Below are positions 1-7,539 of a DNA stretch of 28,021 bases, one piece after another; positions within the stretch are counted from its first letter, which is position 1, and every line of letters begins with the position of its first letter. The notes under the pieces were generated by a model. It saw only the letters and a list, made by a program, of their open reading frames with translations, did not search any database and was not told the origin of the DNA. The stretch comes from Candidatus Latescibacterota bacterium (GTDB lineage Bacteria; Latescibacterota; UBA2968; UBA8231), in the NCBI GenBank assembly GCA_003529325.1, contig DPVW01000148.1:25772-53792 (forward strand). The letters are read 5' to 3'. A program made the translations under genes and the position numbers.

Positions 1-169
1 TGACACAGGACATCAGCAGTGTTGCTGCGCCGAGGGCGTCGAGAGGCCGAGCACAAATGACACCGACGCGGCGCGTGATCGGGAAGTCCCCGAGCAGTTC
101 GGCAGACGATATCTGCGTGCCATCACGGGTCAGGACAAAGTCGGTGTCACGGAGATCGCTGGAGTGCAT
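1..169 (-). CDS. Unrecognised protein, N-terminal fragment (runs off the window)
   Basis: An open frame starts with ATG at 169 and stays open to the window edge, giving about 56 residues beginning MHSSDLRDTDFVLTRDGTQI. A short hydrophobic stretch rich in Ala, Leu and Gly lies near residues 37-53. The start is only 8 bases past the stop of the alpha/beta hydrolase gene on the same strand, so it is probably the next gene of that transcript. I do not recognise the family from this much sequence, and there is no clear signal peptide at the extreme N-terminus. The rest of the gene lies outside the window. Confidence is for coding status, based on spacing and an uninterrupted frame, not function. 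Confidence 0.5.
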   Translation of the reverse strand, partial: MHSSDLRDTDFVLTRDGTQISSAELLGDFPITRRVGVICARPLDALGAATLLMSCV

Positions 170-177
170 CTGAATCG

Positions 178-1254
178 TTAGCTCAGGTGGCTGCGGAGAA
201 AGTCGAGGGTGCCCTGCAGGCGGATCTCATGGCCACCCTCATGCAGTTCGATGCCGATGCGATCGTCGATACCGAGGCGGCGGTAGTGTTCGGCCGAGGC
301 TTCGTACTCCTGTATAACCTGGGGCCACCAGGCGATGCCATCCGCCTTGCCGTGCTCGATGAAGAAGGGCCGGGGGCAGATGAGGGAGACGAGATCGGAG
401 TCGGTGAATTCGCGCAGCCACCCGGGAATCCACACGTGCTCTTCGTCGACGGAGAGAAAACAGGAGTATCGTGGATCGTCGATGGCCATCTTGTTCGGGC
501 GGTGATTGAACCAGGCACAGGCGGCGGCACAGGTGATGCGCGGTTCCAAAGGGGTCGTGAACATCGTGTAGGCGCCGCCGAGGCTGATCCCATACATGCC
601 GACGCGTGACATATCTACATCCTGGCGAGTTTCCAGATAGTCGAGCAGGCGCTGTGTGCGGGCGATCTCCACGCCCCACAGTGTGCGTCCCATCAACGAG
701 CACAGCCGTGTCAGACGGGCGCGTGGGTGGGCGCCGGAGACGTTCATGGGCGCCAACACGGCAAACCCTTCCTCCACGAGACGCCGGCCATACGCCTTGT
801 AGATGTCGGCACCATCGTCGAGGCCAAAGACCTTTTCCGGGGACGAGCTGATGCCGTGCTGGGCGATCACGAGAGCGGGTTTCTGGCCGTCTGACGTCTT
901 GGGGAGTGCGAACAGGGCGCGGGCGCGTAGTCCACCGAAGAAGTCCATCGTCAACCACCAGACGCTCATCTGCTCGTCCTCGAACCAGGGCTCGAGAACG
1001 GCATCGAAAGGTCGATCTTCCCGCGTCGGAACACCGACAGCATCCGCCCAGCGTTGCCGATTGCCCTGCAGAGATTTCTCATAGGCATCGATGGATGAAT
1101 AGTCCCGTTGCCAGTGCTCGGACTGGCGGGGTCCGTAGTCTAGAATCTCCGTGCGAAAGGCGTCCTCTGCCTCGTGGCGCAATAGGCGCTGGCGGTCGCT
1201 GATCCAGCGTGAAACGGCGCCTGCGTCGGCAGCAAAGGGATTGCTTGGGTTCAT
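178..1254 (-). CDS. Alpha/beta hydrolase (dienelactone hydrolase / acetyl xylan esterase-like)
   Basis: 358-residue serine hydrolase of the alpha/beta fold, probably cytoplasmic because no signal peptide is seen. The nucleophile elbow GISLGG is at residues 222-227 (Ser224). The likely acid is Asp305 in HGKADG and the likely base is His342 in EGGHE, giving a Ser-Asp-His triad in the usual order. QHGISS at 132-137 fits the oxyanion-hole strand. Large hydrolases with this layout are often annotated as acetyl xylan esterase or dienelactone hydrolase family; the substrate is not predictable here. The frame is open upstream to 1380, but the ATG at 1254 is chosen because it overlaps the upstream PhyH stop by 4 bases (ATGA), the pattern used throughout this window. 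It is probably cotranscribed with PhyH, globin-ankyrin and pyrD. Confidence 0.85.
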   Translation of the reverse strand: MNPSNPFAADAGAVSRWISDRQRLLRHEAEDAFRTEILDYGPRQSEHWQRDYSSIDAYEKSLQGNRQRWADAVGVPTREDRPFDAVLEPWFEDEQMSVWWLTMDFFGGLRARALFALPKTSDGQKPALVIAQHGISSSPEKVFGLDDGADIYKAYGRRLVEEGFAVLAPMNVSGAHPRARLTRLCSLMGRTLWGVEIARTQRLLDYLETRQDVDMSRVGMYGISLGGAYTMFTTPLEPRITCAAACAWFNHRPNKMAIDDPRYSCFLSVDEEHVWIPGWLREFTDSDLVSLICPRPFFIEHGKADGIAWWPQVIQEYEASAEHYRRLGIDDRIGIELHEGGHEIRLQGTLDFLRSHLS

Positions 1255-2132
1255 CGTGCCTCGTGGGTCTGCGTGGCGATCTTGGCGCGCCATTCGTCGC
1301 CATACCGATTCACGAATTGCTCGAAAAAGGCGCATGTGTGTTGGTCGAGATCCGCCAGGTATCCGGCGGTATCGAACCACGGTTGATCTGAGAAGTAGTC
1401 GAAGCGTGGGTGCATCGACGATGTGTAGGTCAGCATCAATGTGCGACGCCGCTTGTCGGTGTGATAGCGCCCCCGGTGCAGTGCCAGCGGGTTGAAGGCG
1501 ACGGCATCCCCTGGGGCCAGGGCAACGCGTAGTGCGCCTGGCATCGCATTCGAGCGGTTGTTGCGTTGCTCGTCGGCACGGCGGATCGCATACTCCGCGT
1601 CGGTGTCCCAGCGTCGGTGCGAACCGGGCACGACCTCGACATCGTCAGAGGGCACCAGGGCGACCTGCAACTGCACGCTGCGGCCGAGGTCACCGCCGGC
1701 GTCGATGGCCTGACGCTCCTCTTCCTCGTCCGGGTGGTGGAACTGGCTGTCACGATGCCAGTTGCCGTTCTGGCTGTTGGATTCAGGATTCATGAACAGA
1801 CTCGTGCAGCGAAACAGCGGCTCCGCGTCGAGGATGGCGTGACAGACGTCGAGCACGGCGGGGTCGGCGACGGCCTGTAATAGATCGACCAAACCCCTGG
1901 CACTGTCCTGACGGAAATACCGCGGATGGTTGAGATGACGCATGACGGTGGCGTCCGGGCCGCCGCCGGGTTCTCCGGTCTCCGGATTGCACTCCCGCCA
2001 CTGATCCAGGATCGACTCGGCGATGGCACCGAGGCGCGCCGCCCGTGTGCTGTGGATCAATCCGGAGACGACGATGTATCCGTCCCGTTGCCAGTGGTTG
2101 GCTAGATCGTCTGGTCTGCGATTCTGCGTCAT
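1251..2132 (-). CDS. Phytanoyl-CoA dioxygenase family protein (PhyH-1)
   Basis: 293-residue Fe(II)/2-oxoglutarate-dependent oxygenase of the PhyH family. The N-terminus has the family pattern of a short helix followed by DGYIVVSGLI (17-26). The iron-binding His-x-Asp is H126-R-D128 in NWHRDSQFH. PGSH at 169-172 and the distal His219 in LALHRGRYH follow, with Arg230 placed to bind the 2-oxoglutarate carboxylate, so all expected catalytic residues are present. PhyH proteins hydroxylate diverse small molecules and lipids; the substrate here is unknown. It overlaps both neighbours by 4 bases (ATGA at 1251-1254 and 2129-2132), implying translational coupling with the globin-ankyrin protein upstream and the hydrolase downstream. 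Confidence 0.9.
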   Translation of the reverse strand: MTQNRRPDDLANHWQRDGYIVVSGLIHSTRAARLGAIAESILDQWRECNPETGEPGGGPDATVMRHLNHPRYFRQDSARGLVDLLQAVADPAVLDVCHAILDAEPLFRCTSLFMNPESNSQNGNWHRDSQFHHPDEEEERQAIDAGGDLGRSVQLQVALVPSDDVEVVPGSHRRWDTDAEYAIRRADEQRNNRSNAMPGALRVALAPGDAVAFNPLALHRGRYHTDKRRRTLMLTYTSSMHPRFDYFSDQPWFDTAGYLADLDQHTCAFFEQFVNRYGDEWRAKIATQTHEAR

Positions 2133-3685
2133 CGTTGCCGTGGTTCCCTCGCGCTCTGTAAAACTCGTCGTATCTCGTCGGCATCACCGCGGCGACTACG
2201 CCTTGCCATTTCCCTGAAGGTAGTACCGACCGCATTCGCCCGGTCGATCTTTGCTCCATGTGTGACAAGCAGAGCCACCATGGCCGCCACGTCGGCACGC
2301 TTGCCCGCCTTCATGGCGTACATCAGTGCTGTATCGCCGTCGTCGCTCACGGCTTCGATGTCGCAGCCATGCTCGAGCAGGGCCTGCGTTGTCCGTAGGA
2401 AACCAGCCTTCGCAGTATAGTGCAATGCCGTGGCGCCACGTAGACGCGTCTGTGGATCCGCACCACAAGCCAGGAGTCTGGCGACAAGATCGGGATTGTC
2501 GCGTTGACTGTTGTTGCCGGTGCAGGAGCGCCAGATCCAGTGACCGGCGGGATAGTTGACGTCAGCGCCTCGTGCCAGCAGCAGCGTGGAGATCTCCGGT
2601 GCCAACACCCAGGGCCCCGGTCCCACCCTGGTGGCATCGGCGCCATGCTCCAGCAGCACATGTACGAGTCGGGGCAGATGATTGTTGGCCGCATGCTTGA
2701 CCATGGCACTACTGTTTTTTCCGACCTGGGCGCCATGCGCCAGCAGCCAGGTCACGAGATCGGTGTGTCCACCATAGACGGCGTGGTGCACGGGGGTGTA
2801 CTGCAGCACATCACTGGCGGGATCGGTGACCATGGCCAGTTCCGGGTCGCGACCGACCCAGTCTGCAACCGCCGCCAGGTCACCCAGATAACTGGCGGAA
2901 AAGATGTCGTACAGCGCACCCCGTGTGCGCAGCAACTGTGCCGTCTCTAGCCGGTTTTTGGCCAGTGCACCACATAAAGGTGTCAGCAGAAAGCTCTGGA
3001 AGATGCAGCCTTCCTTATAGTGAGCGGGAATGTTTGGATCGACGCCTGCGTCAAGCAACGTCTCGACGACTTGAGTGCGGCCCTTCAGTGACGCTTCCAG
3101 CAGGACTTCTGCCATCTCGATGGCATCGGCGACCAGCTGCGGCTGTTCGTGCAGCGCTTCGGTCAAGCCGACGGCGTCCCCCTTGCCTGCCAACTGTCGG
3201 ATCGAGCGAAAGGGACTGAGGCGACGACACCGCAGATCGGTTGGTCTGGCAGGTGGCCCCTCCTCGTTGACGAAGGATCGTGCCAATGGCCGCGCGATTT
3301 GCAGAATGTCTTGTCGAAGTTGGGCGCTTTCCACAGCGGCCCCGAGAGCCTGCTCGAAGTGTCCGAGCCACGCATCCGCCGCAGTGCGAGTGATGTGAAT
3401 GTGGCTGTGCCGATGCTGCAGGCCACTATAGGCGTGATGGTGTGTCCATTCCGGTCTGCCTCCCAGCCACTCACAGAAAAAGTTCTTCTGTTTGGCCCGT
3501 TCCCCGGCAAGGTCGGCGACAAACATGGGGCGCAGACCGGCATCGGCGTCGATGCCGGCATACAACTGATCGACCAGGAGATCGACCACCGGGCGGCCAC
3601 CTATTCGTTCGAGCAGACCCGCGTCGGGTGCCATCGACTGGATCCGCCTCTCGAGCCCCCCACGATGCCGGACATGTTTGTGCAT
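2129..3685 (-). CDS. Truncated-hemoglobin / ankyrin-repeat fusion protein
   Basis: 518-residue, apparently soluble two-part protein. Residues about 22-142 match a group II truncated hemoglobin: LLERIGG near the start, Tyr42 at the B10 position, LRPMF at 51-55, a His-rich stretch with His93 aligning to the proximal F8 ligand, and the group II Trp in DAWL (Trp106). From about residue 160 to the end are repeated ankyrin units, for example TPVHHAVYGGHTDLVTWLLA (from 297), LEHGADA (345-351), TALHYTAKAGF (419-429) and DTALMYAMKAG (451-461). The globin probably binds heme and O2, NO or sulfide, while the ankyrin part should bind a protein partner; both roles are inferred. ATG at 3685 has a GAAGAGGA purine tract about 13 bases upstream; ATG at 3634, just before the globin core, is an alternative. 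The gene starts 9 bases after pyrD and overlaps PhyH-1. Confidence 0.85.
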   Translation of the reverse strand: MHKHVRHRGGLERRIQSMAPDAGLLERIGGRPVVDLLVDQLYAGIDADAGLRPMFVADLAGERAKQKNFFCEWLGGRPEWTHHHAYSGLQHRHSHIHITRTAADAWLGHFEQALGAAVESAQLRQDILQIARPLARSFVNEEGPPARPTDLRCRRLSPFRSIRQLAGKGDAVGLTEALHEQPQLVADAIEMAEVLLEASLKGRTQVVETLLDAGVDPNIPAHYKEGCIFQSFLLTPLCGALAKNRLETAQLLRTRGALYDIFSASYLGDLAAVADWVGRDPELAMVTDPASDVLQYTPVHHAVYGGHTDLVTWLLAHGAQVGKNSSAMVKHAANNHLPRLVHVLLEHGADATRVGPGPWVLAPEISTLLLARGADVNYPAGHWIWRSCTGNNSQRDNPDLVARLLACGADPQTRLRGATALHYTAKAGFLRTTQALLEHGCDIEAVSDDGDTALMYAMKAGKRADVAAMVALLVTHGAKIDRANAVGTTFREMARRSRRGDADEIRRVLQSAREPRQR

Positions 3686-3694
3686 GGGGAGGGG

Positions 3695-4798
3695 TCAGTC
3701 CTCTTCGTGGCCGGCGCCGATGGCCTGAGACAGGTGGGTGAAGCCGTCTCGGTCGAGCAGTTGTAGCAGACCACGGTGGATGCGGCGCACCAATCCAGGT
3801 CCGTGGAATACGAGTCCCGTGTAGAGTTGAATCAGCGACGCGCCCAGGAGGATCTTGTGGTATGCGTGTTCGGCGCAGGTGATCCCGCCGGAACCGATGA
3901 TGGCGTATTTCGTGCGATCCATACGCCCGTACCAGAAGCTGATGGTGTCGTCCATCATGGTGCGGGCCGGTGCGCCACAGAGGGTACCCGGCATGGGATC
4001 GACGACGGATTCCGGCGTCCGCAGGTCATACGCTTTGCCCGGCGGCAGATTGAAGATGAAGCCGGCGACTGACACGTAGGGGTCGATTGCCAGCAGCAGA
4101 TCGTCGGCGCGCTTGGCGTCCTGATGGGCGGTGAATTTGAGAAATATCGGTGGTAGGCCATCTATACGGCTGAATTGTTGCAGCAATTCCTGCAGTCGGC
4201 TGCTGTCGTCGAAGGGGCTGACACCGGCGGTCGTGTTCGGGCAATTCAGGTTCAGTGTCAGGTAATCGGCGCGTCCGCAAAAGGGTCGGGCTGCCGCAAC
4301 GAATTCGCCGACGACGGCAGCCGGATCCGTCGGTTCCCCGGTATTAGTCTCCACCAGGTTGACGCCGAGGGGGACCGGTGTCGGCGCCGCGTGGACACGC
4401 CGTGCCACGACTGCGGCACCGTCATTCGGAACACCATAATTGACGACGATGGCTTCATCCTCGGGCAGGCGGAACAGGCGTGGTTTTGGGTTGCCGACAG
4501 ATGGCTGCGCCGAGATGGAACCGATCTCGACAAAACCGAAGCCGATCTCGGAGAGGGCACGGATGGCGCGACCGCTCTTGTCGAAACCGGCAGCCAGACC
4601 GACGGGGTTGGGGAAGTGGATGCCGGCAACGTCGGTGGCGAGGCGATGGTCGGTGACGTGGAAGCAGAGACGCCGCAGCAGGGCTCGCCCCGTGGAGGAG
4701 GTCCCGGCGGCCGTGGCCGCCGACAGCGTCCTCTCGTGGACTTTTTCGGCGTCGAAGTAGAACAGCAGAGGTCGAAGGAAGTGTCGGTAGAGACCCAT
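3695..4798 (-). CDS. pyrD: Dihydroorotate dehydrogenase, class 2-like, with Cys at the catalytic-base position
   Basis: 367-residue flavoprotein expected to oxidise dihydroorotate to orotate in pyrimidine synthesis, passing electrons to quinone at the inner membrane. Class 2 features are the N-terminal membrane-associating helix (MGLYRHFLRPLLFYFDAEKV), NPVGLAAGFDK at 64-74, GNPKPRLFRLPEDEA at 102-116, and the C-terminal IIGSGGI, GASLIQLYTGL and GPGLV segments at 300-337. It is divergent: the usual NRMGFNN is NYGVPND at 120-126, and the active-site loop reads LNLNCPNT with Cys186 where class 2 enzymes have Ser, a class 1 feature. The frame is open upstream to 4936, but 4798 gives the standard N-terminus and leaves the divergent promoter free. 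No strong ribosome site is visible. It is the first gene of the minus-strand cluster ending at 1. Confidence 0.85.
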   Translation of the reverse strand: MGLYRHFLRPLLFYFDAEKVHERTLSAATAAGTSSTGRALLRRLCFHVTDHRLATDVAGIHFPNPVGLAAGFDKSGRAIRALSEIGFGFVEIGSISAQPSVGNPKPRLFRLPEDEAIVVNYGVPNDGAAVVARRVHAAPTPVPLGVNLVETNTGEPTDPAAVVGEFVAAARPFCGRADYLTLNLNCPNTTAGVSPFDDSSRLQELLQQFSRIDGLPPIFLKFTAHQDAKRADDLLLAIDPYVSVAGFIFNLPPGKAYDLRTPESVVDPMPGTLCGAPARTMMDDTISFWYGRMDRTKYAIIGSGGITCAEHAYHKILLGASLIQLYTGLVFHGPGLVRRIHRGLLQLLDRDGFTHLSQAIGAGHEED

Positions 4799-4850
4799 CG
4801 TGGTGCCAAAGGTGGTTGCCTCACACTCTATTGACAAGCGCTTGGGTCCG

Positions 4851-4879
4851 TTGACAAGGTCTCTCAGGCGGAATAGTGT
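4851..4879 (+). promoter_or_regulatory. Putative sigma70-type promoter of the GntR-ABC operon
   Basis: TTGACA at 4851-4856 is a perfect -35 box. A 17-base spacer leads to TAGTGT at 4874-4879, a weak -10 hexamer (3 of 6 consensus positions). This places transcription start about 45-50 bases before the GntR ATG at 4935. The weak -10 coincides with the left arm of the operator at 4875-4898. A second TTGACAAG copy at 4831-4838 lies exactly 20 bases upstream. Confidence 0.5.
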
Positions 4880-4898
4880 ATTAGGTAAGTAGAACACT
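4875..4898. promoter_or_regulatory. Putative YtrA-type operator, AGTGTA-N12-AACACT
   Basis: An imperfect inverted repeat: AGTGTA at 4875-4880, a 12-base spacer, and AACACT at 4893-4898; 5 of 6 arm positions are symmetric. As I recall, the operator described for Bacillus subtilis YtrA is AGTGTA, 13 bp, AACACT, so the arms are the same and the spacer differs by one base. It overlaps the presumed -10 box and lies 36 bases before a YtrA-like regulator gene, as expected for autorepression. It is also 77 bases upstream of pyrD on the other strand. Confidence 0.65.
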
Positions 4899-4934
4899 GG
4901 AACACATGCCATGCTGACGGAAAGGGCCCGATCC

Positions 4935-5309
4935 ATGCCGGTGGAGTTTGATCCGACGCGGCCGATTTATCTGCAGATTATGGATTCGGTGAAAAAGAAG
5001 ACTGTGCGTGGACTCCATGCGCCGGGTGCACAGTTGCCGTCGGTGCGCGACATGGCGGCGAGGATGGGGGTCAATCCCAACACGATGGCGCGCGCCTACC
5101 AGGAACTGGAGAGGGAAGGTTTCGTCGAAACCCGTCGCGGCGAGGGCTCATTCGTCACCATGGATCCCGCGAAGATTGACGATGAACGACAGCGGCTGGC
5201 CGAATCGGCGCGGCGTCAGTTCACCGAACAGATACGTGACCTCGGGCTGACCACCGCTCAGACGCACGAGTTGTTTGAACAGATCGACAAGGAGACAAGG
5301 AAACAATGA
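4935..5309 (+). CDS. GntR family transcriptional regulator, YtrA subfamily
   Basis: 124-residue short GntR regulator. The N-terminal winged helix-turn-helix covers about residues 5-76: PIYLQIMDSV, GAQLPSVRDMAARMGVNPNT, then MARAYQELEREGFVETRRGE and the wing GSFV. Only about 45 residues follow, predicted helical, which is the YtrA type: no ligand-binding domain, just a dimerising tail. ATG at 4935 has a GGAAAGGG ribosome site 8 bases upstream; the ATG at 4911 has none. YtrA-type regulators usually repress an adjacent ABC transporter operon, and here the stop overlaps the ABC ATPase start by 4 bases (ATGA). An operator-like inverted repeat lies over its promoter at 4875-4898. The inducing signal is unknown; relatives respond to cell-envelope-active compounds. 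Confidence 0.9.
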   Translation: MPVEFDPTRPIYLQIMDSVKKKTVRGLHAPGAQLPSVRDMAARMGVNPNTMARAYQELEREGFVETRRGEGSFVTMDPAKIDDERQRLAESARRQFTEQIRDLGLTTAQTHELFEQIDKETRKQ

Positions 5310-5998
5310 GGATCGAGGTGGACAATCTGTGGAAACGGTATCGCCGCAAAGTGGCGTTGCGCGGCTTGAGTCTGTGTTTCGAGCCAGGGCGGGTAACGGG
5401 TGTACTGGGTGAGAATGGCAGCGGCAAGAGTACACTGTTCCGTATTGTCGCAGGGGTGACGGGTGCGAGTGAGGGCACGGTGCGCATCGATGGGAATGAC
5501 GTGGGTGTCAGAACCCGTGGCGAGACTGCGTATCTGCCCGAGACCGACTCTTTCTATTCGTGGATGTCGGTGGGTGAACAGCTGGAATTTCTCTCCGCCT
5601 TCTATACCGGTTGGGATGCGGTCAAGGCTCGGGAGTTGCTCGATTTCATGCGGCTCACACCGGGGGACCGGATCGACGAACTCTCCCAGGGGCAGCGGGC
5701 GCGTCTGAAGATCGTCGCCGCTTTTGCCTGGCCGAGTCGACTTGTCGTGATGGACGAACCGTTCAACGGTATCGACCCGCCATCAAGACGGCGTATTCTC
5801 GAGGCGCTGGTGCGCCAGTATCGCGTCGACACGCAGACGATCCTGATCTCCACGCATATGGTGTATGAGGTGGAGGGGTTGGTGGAGGACGTCGTCTATC
5901 TGCGCGATGGTCAGGTCGCGATCGAGGGGCGGGCTGACGATCTGCGGGCTGAGAAGGGTGGATCGTTGTCGGACATCTTCGAGGGGATCGTACTGTGA
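5306..5998 (+). CDS. ABC transporter ATP-binding protein
   Basis: 230-residue ABC ATPase, complete and typical of YtrB/EcsA/CcmA-like subunits that pair with ABC-2 type permeases. Walker A is GENGSGKST at 35-43. The signature motif is LSQGQ at 126-130, a slight variant of LSGGQ. Walker B is LVVMDEP at 146-152, and the H-loop His is 184 in ISTHM. It should power the membrane protein encoded next, with which it overlaps by 4 bases (GTGA), and it is probably under the control of the upstream GntR regulator. Export of a peptide, antibiotic or lipid, or an envelope-stress role, is the usual guess for such sets; nothing in the sequence names the substrate. Confidence 0.93.
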   Translation: MRIEVDNLWKRYRRKVALRGLSLCFEPGRVTGVLGENGSGKSTLFRIVAGVTGASEGTVRIDGNDVGVRTRGETAYLPETDSFYSWMSVGEQLEFLSAFYTGWDAVKARELLDFMRLTPGDRIDELSQGQRARLKIVAAFAWPSRLVVMDEPFNGIDPPSRRRILEALVRQYRVDTQTILISTHMVYEVEGLVEDVVYLRDGQVAIEGRADDLRAEKGGSLSDIFEGIVL

Positions 5999-6735
5999 AT
6001 CCGCTGGTTGCTTTATACGTCAAGGAGCTGAAAGGCATTCGGCTGGTGGGGGCTGTGTTGACTGTGGCGACGGCAGCCATCGTCCTGGTTGTGCTCAATG
6101 ATGCCGCTGATGGGGGGATACACCTATCGATGGCGCTGTTGATCCTGCCCTACATGTGTCCCCCCGTATTGGCCGGTCTGCTCATGCATGCCATCTCTCA
6201 GGAGTGGGCGGGCAATACTCAACATCAGTGGCTGGCGCTGCCCGTGCCACGATCGACTCTGTTGCTGACAAAGATGGCGGCGGTATGCACCCTTGCGGTG
6301 GCCATCTACATGCTCAACACCTTCGCCCTGTACATGATCTACGAGCAGGTCCTCGACACGGTGCAATCGGGGAGCATGTCACCCACACCTGCCGGTCCCA
6401 TGAAGATCGAAGCCGGGGAGTTGTGGGTGTTCACGGGAGCTCTCTTTGGCTCACTGACATTGCTGCTGCTTGGACTGGGACTTGCCGCTGCCAGTCTGAA
6501 AATGATGCTCAATCGTTTCAGAGGACTGTTGACGGTCGCCGTTTTTCTGGGGGGACTGTGGTTGACGGAGCGTCTCGCACCTTCAGTAACCGGGGCGATT
6601 CAATCGATGGAATCGATGCCGCTGGACCGGTCCGTCCTGACAGCCGCCTTTGACGGCTATCTATATCTGGCAGTGATGGGTATCGCCTTCAGCGTCGCTG
6701 GTCTATACGTCTTCGATCGATACGCCGACGCCTAA
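5995..6735 (+). CDS. ABC-2 type transporter membrane subunit
   Basis: 246-residue integral membrane protein starting with GTG at 5995, overlapping the ATPase gene by 4 bases. About six hydrophobic segments can be seen, near residues 17-36, 43-65, 92-116, 141-166, 175-191 and 222-240. Between the second and third is SQEWAGNTQHQWLALPVPRS, the cytoplasmic coupling motif of ABC-2 permeases (the family pattern is a Glu near a Leu-Pro-x-x-Arg stretch). It should form a transporter with two copies of the ATPase. It is the last gene of the three-gene operon and ends 15 bases before the convergent SDR gene. I see no convincing terminator hairpin between them. Confidence 0.85.
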   Translation: MNPLVALYVKELKGIRLVGAVLTVATAAIVLVVLNDAADGGIHLSMALLILPYMCPPVLAGLLMHAISQEWAGNTQHQWLALPVPRSTLLLTKMAAVCTLAVAIYMLNTFALYMIYEQVLDTVQSGSMSPTPAGPMKIEAGELWVFTGALFGSLTLLLLGLGLAAASLKMMLNRFRGLLTVAVFLGGLWLTERLAPSVTGAIQSMESMPLDRSVLTAAFDGYLYLAVMGIAFSVAGLYVFDRYADA

Positions 6736-6750
6736 CCCTAATGTGTGGGG

Positions 6751-7539
6751 TCAGATACCGGCGCCACCATCGACGTTGATCCACGAGCCCGTGATCATCG
6801 ACGCTTCCTCGGAGGCGGCAAAAAGGAAGGTGCGCGCCACGTCTTCCGGCATCGTCATGCGGCCCAGCGGTGTCGCCGCCACACGGCGGTCGTAGTTGTC
6901 GGGATTGTCGATGCTGGTGGATTCGTCATTGGGGCTGTGCGGGGCATTGCCGCGGATGAATGGTGTATCCACGTGTCCCGGGTTGATGAGCACGCAACGG
7001 ATGTTGTCAGCCGCATAACTCGCCGCCGTCGATCGGGTGAGGGCGACGAGCCCCGCCTTTGACACGCCATAGGCGGGGCCACCCGCTCCCTGCCTCAAGG
7101 AGCCGAGTGATCCCGTATGCAGGATGACACCACCACCGGCACGGCGCAGGGCGGGCAGCATGATCTTCGTCCCGAGAAAACAGCCCGTCAGATTGATGTC
7201 CAGAATCCGGCGCCACATCTCTTCGGTCTGCAGATCGAAGGAGACGCGGTGATTGGCCCCAGCAAAGCTGCACAGCGTGTCGAGGTGCCCGAAGGCGTTC
7301 TCGGCGTCAGTGACGACGCCATTCCACTGAGCGGCGTTGCGCACATCGAGGCGCACCGCCTTGCAGCGTCCACCGTTGGCCTCGATCTGCCCCGCAATCT
7401 GTTGGGCCTTCTCCAGGTCGAGGTCGGCAATACAGACGGCGGCCCCCTCCTCGGCAAAGAGTCGGGCCGTGGCGGCGCCCATGGCACCTGCACCCCCGCT
7501 GATCAATGCCGCTCTGCCGTCGAGTCTGTTCGTTGTCAT
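6751..7539 (-). CDS. SDR family NAD(P)-dependent oxidoreductase
   Basis: 262-residue classical short-chain dehydrogenase. The cofactor loop is SGGAGAMG at 14-21 (the TGxxxGxG variant). Asp39 and Asp41 at the end of the second strand favour NAD over NADP. FAGAN at 92-96 stands where NNAG usually is. Ser143/Ser145, Tyr157 and Lys161 (YGVSK) form the active site, and the C-terminal NVDGGAGI is typical of sugar and polyol dehydrogenases. The ATG at 7539 is preferred to an upstream one because it overlaps the FGGY kinase stop by 4 bases. It is the last gene of a four-gene run and probably oxidises a sugar alcohol or sugar acid on the pathway served by the kinase and Gfo/Idh/MocA enzyme, though this is inference. 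Confidence 0.92.
   Translation of the reverse strand: MTTNRLDGRAALISGGAGAMGAATARLFAEEGAAVCIADLDLEKAQQIAGQIEANGGRCKAVRLDVRNAAQWNGVVTDAENAFGHLDTLCSFAGANHRVSFDLQTEEMWRRILDINLTGCFLGTKIMLPALRRAGGGVILHTGSLGSLRQGAGGPAYGVSKAGLVALTRSTAASYAADNIRCVLINPGHVDTPFIRGNAPHSPNDESTSIDNPDNYDRRVAATPLGRMTMPEDVARTFLFAASEEASMITGSWINVDGGAGI

Noticed and set aside
4799..4936. N-terminal extension of pyrD up to 4936
   Set aside because: The added 46 residues are not family-like, and would run through the GntR operon's promoter and operator; the Met at 4798 gives the standard class 2 start.
6736..6750. A possible bidirectional terminator between the convergent ABC permease and SDR genes
   Set aside because: Only a 4-5 base stem with a large loop (ACCC...GGGT) can be drawn and there is no T-run.
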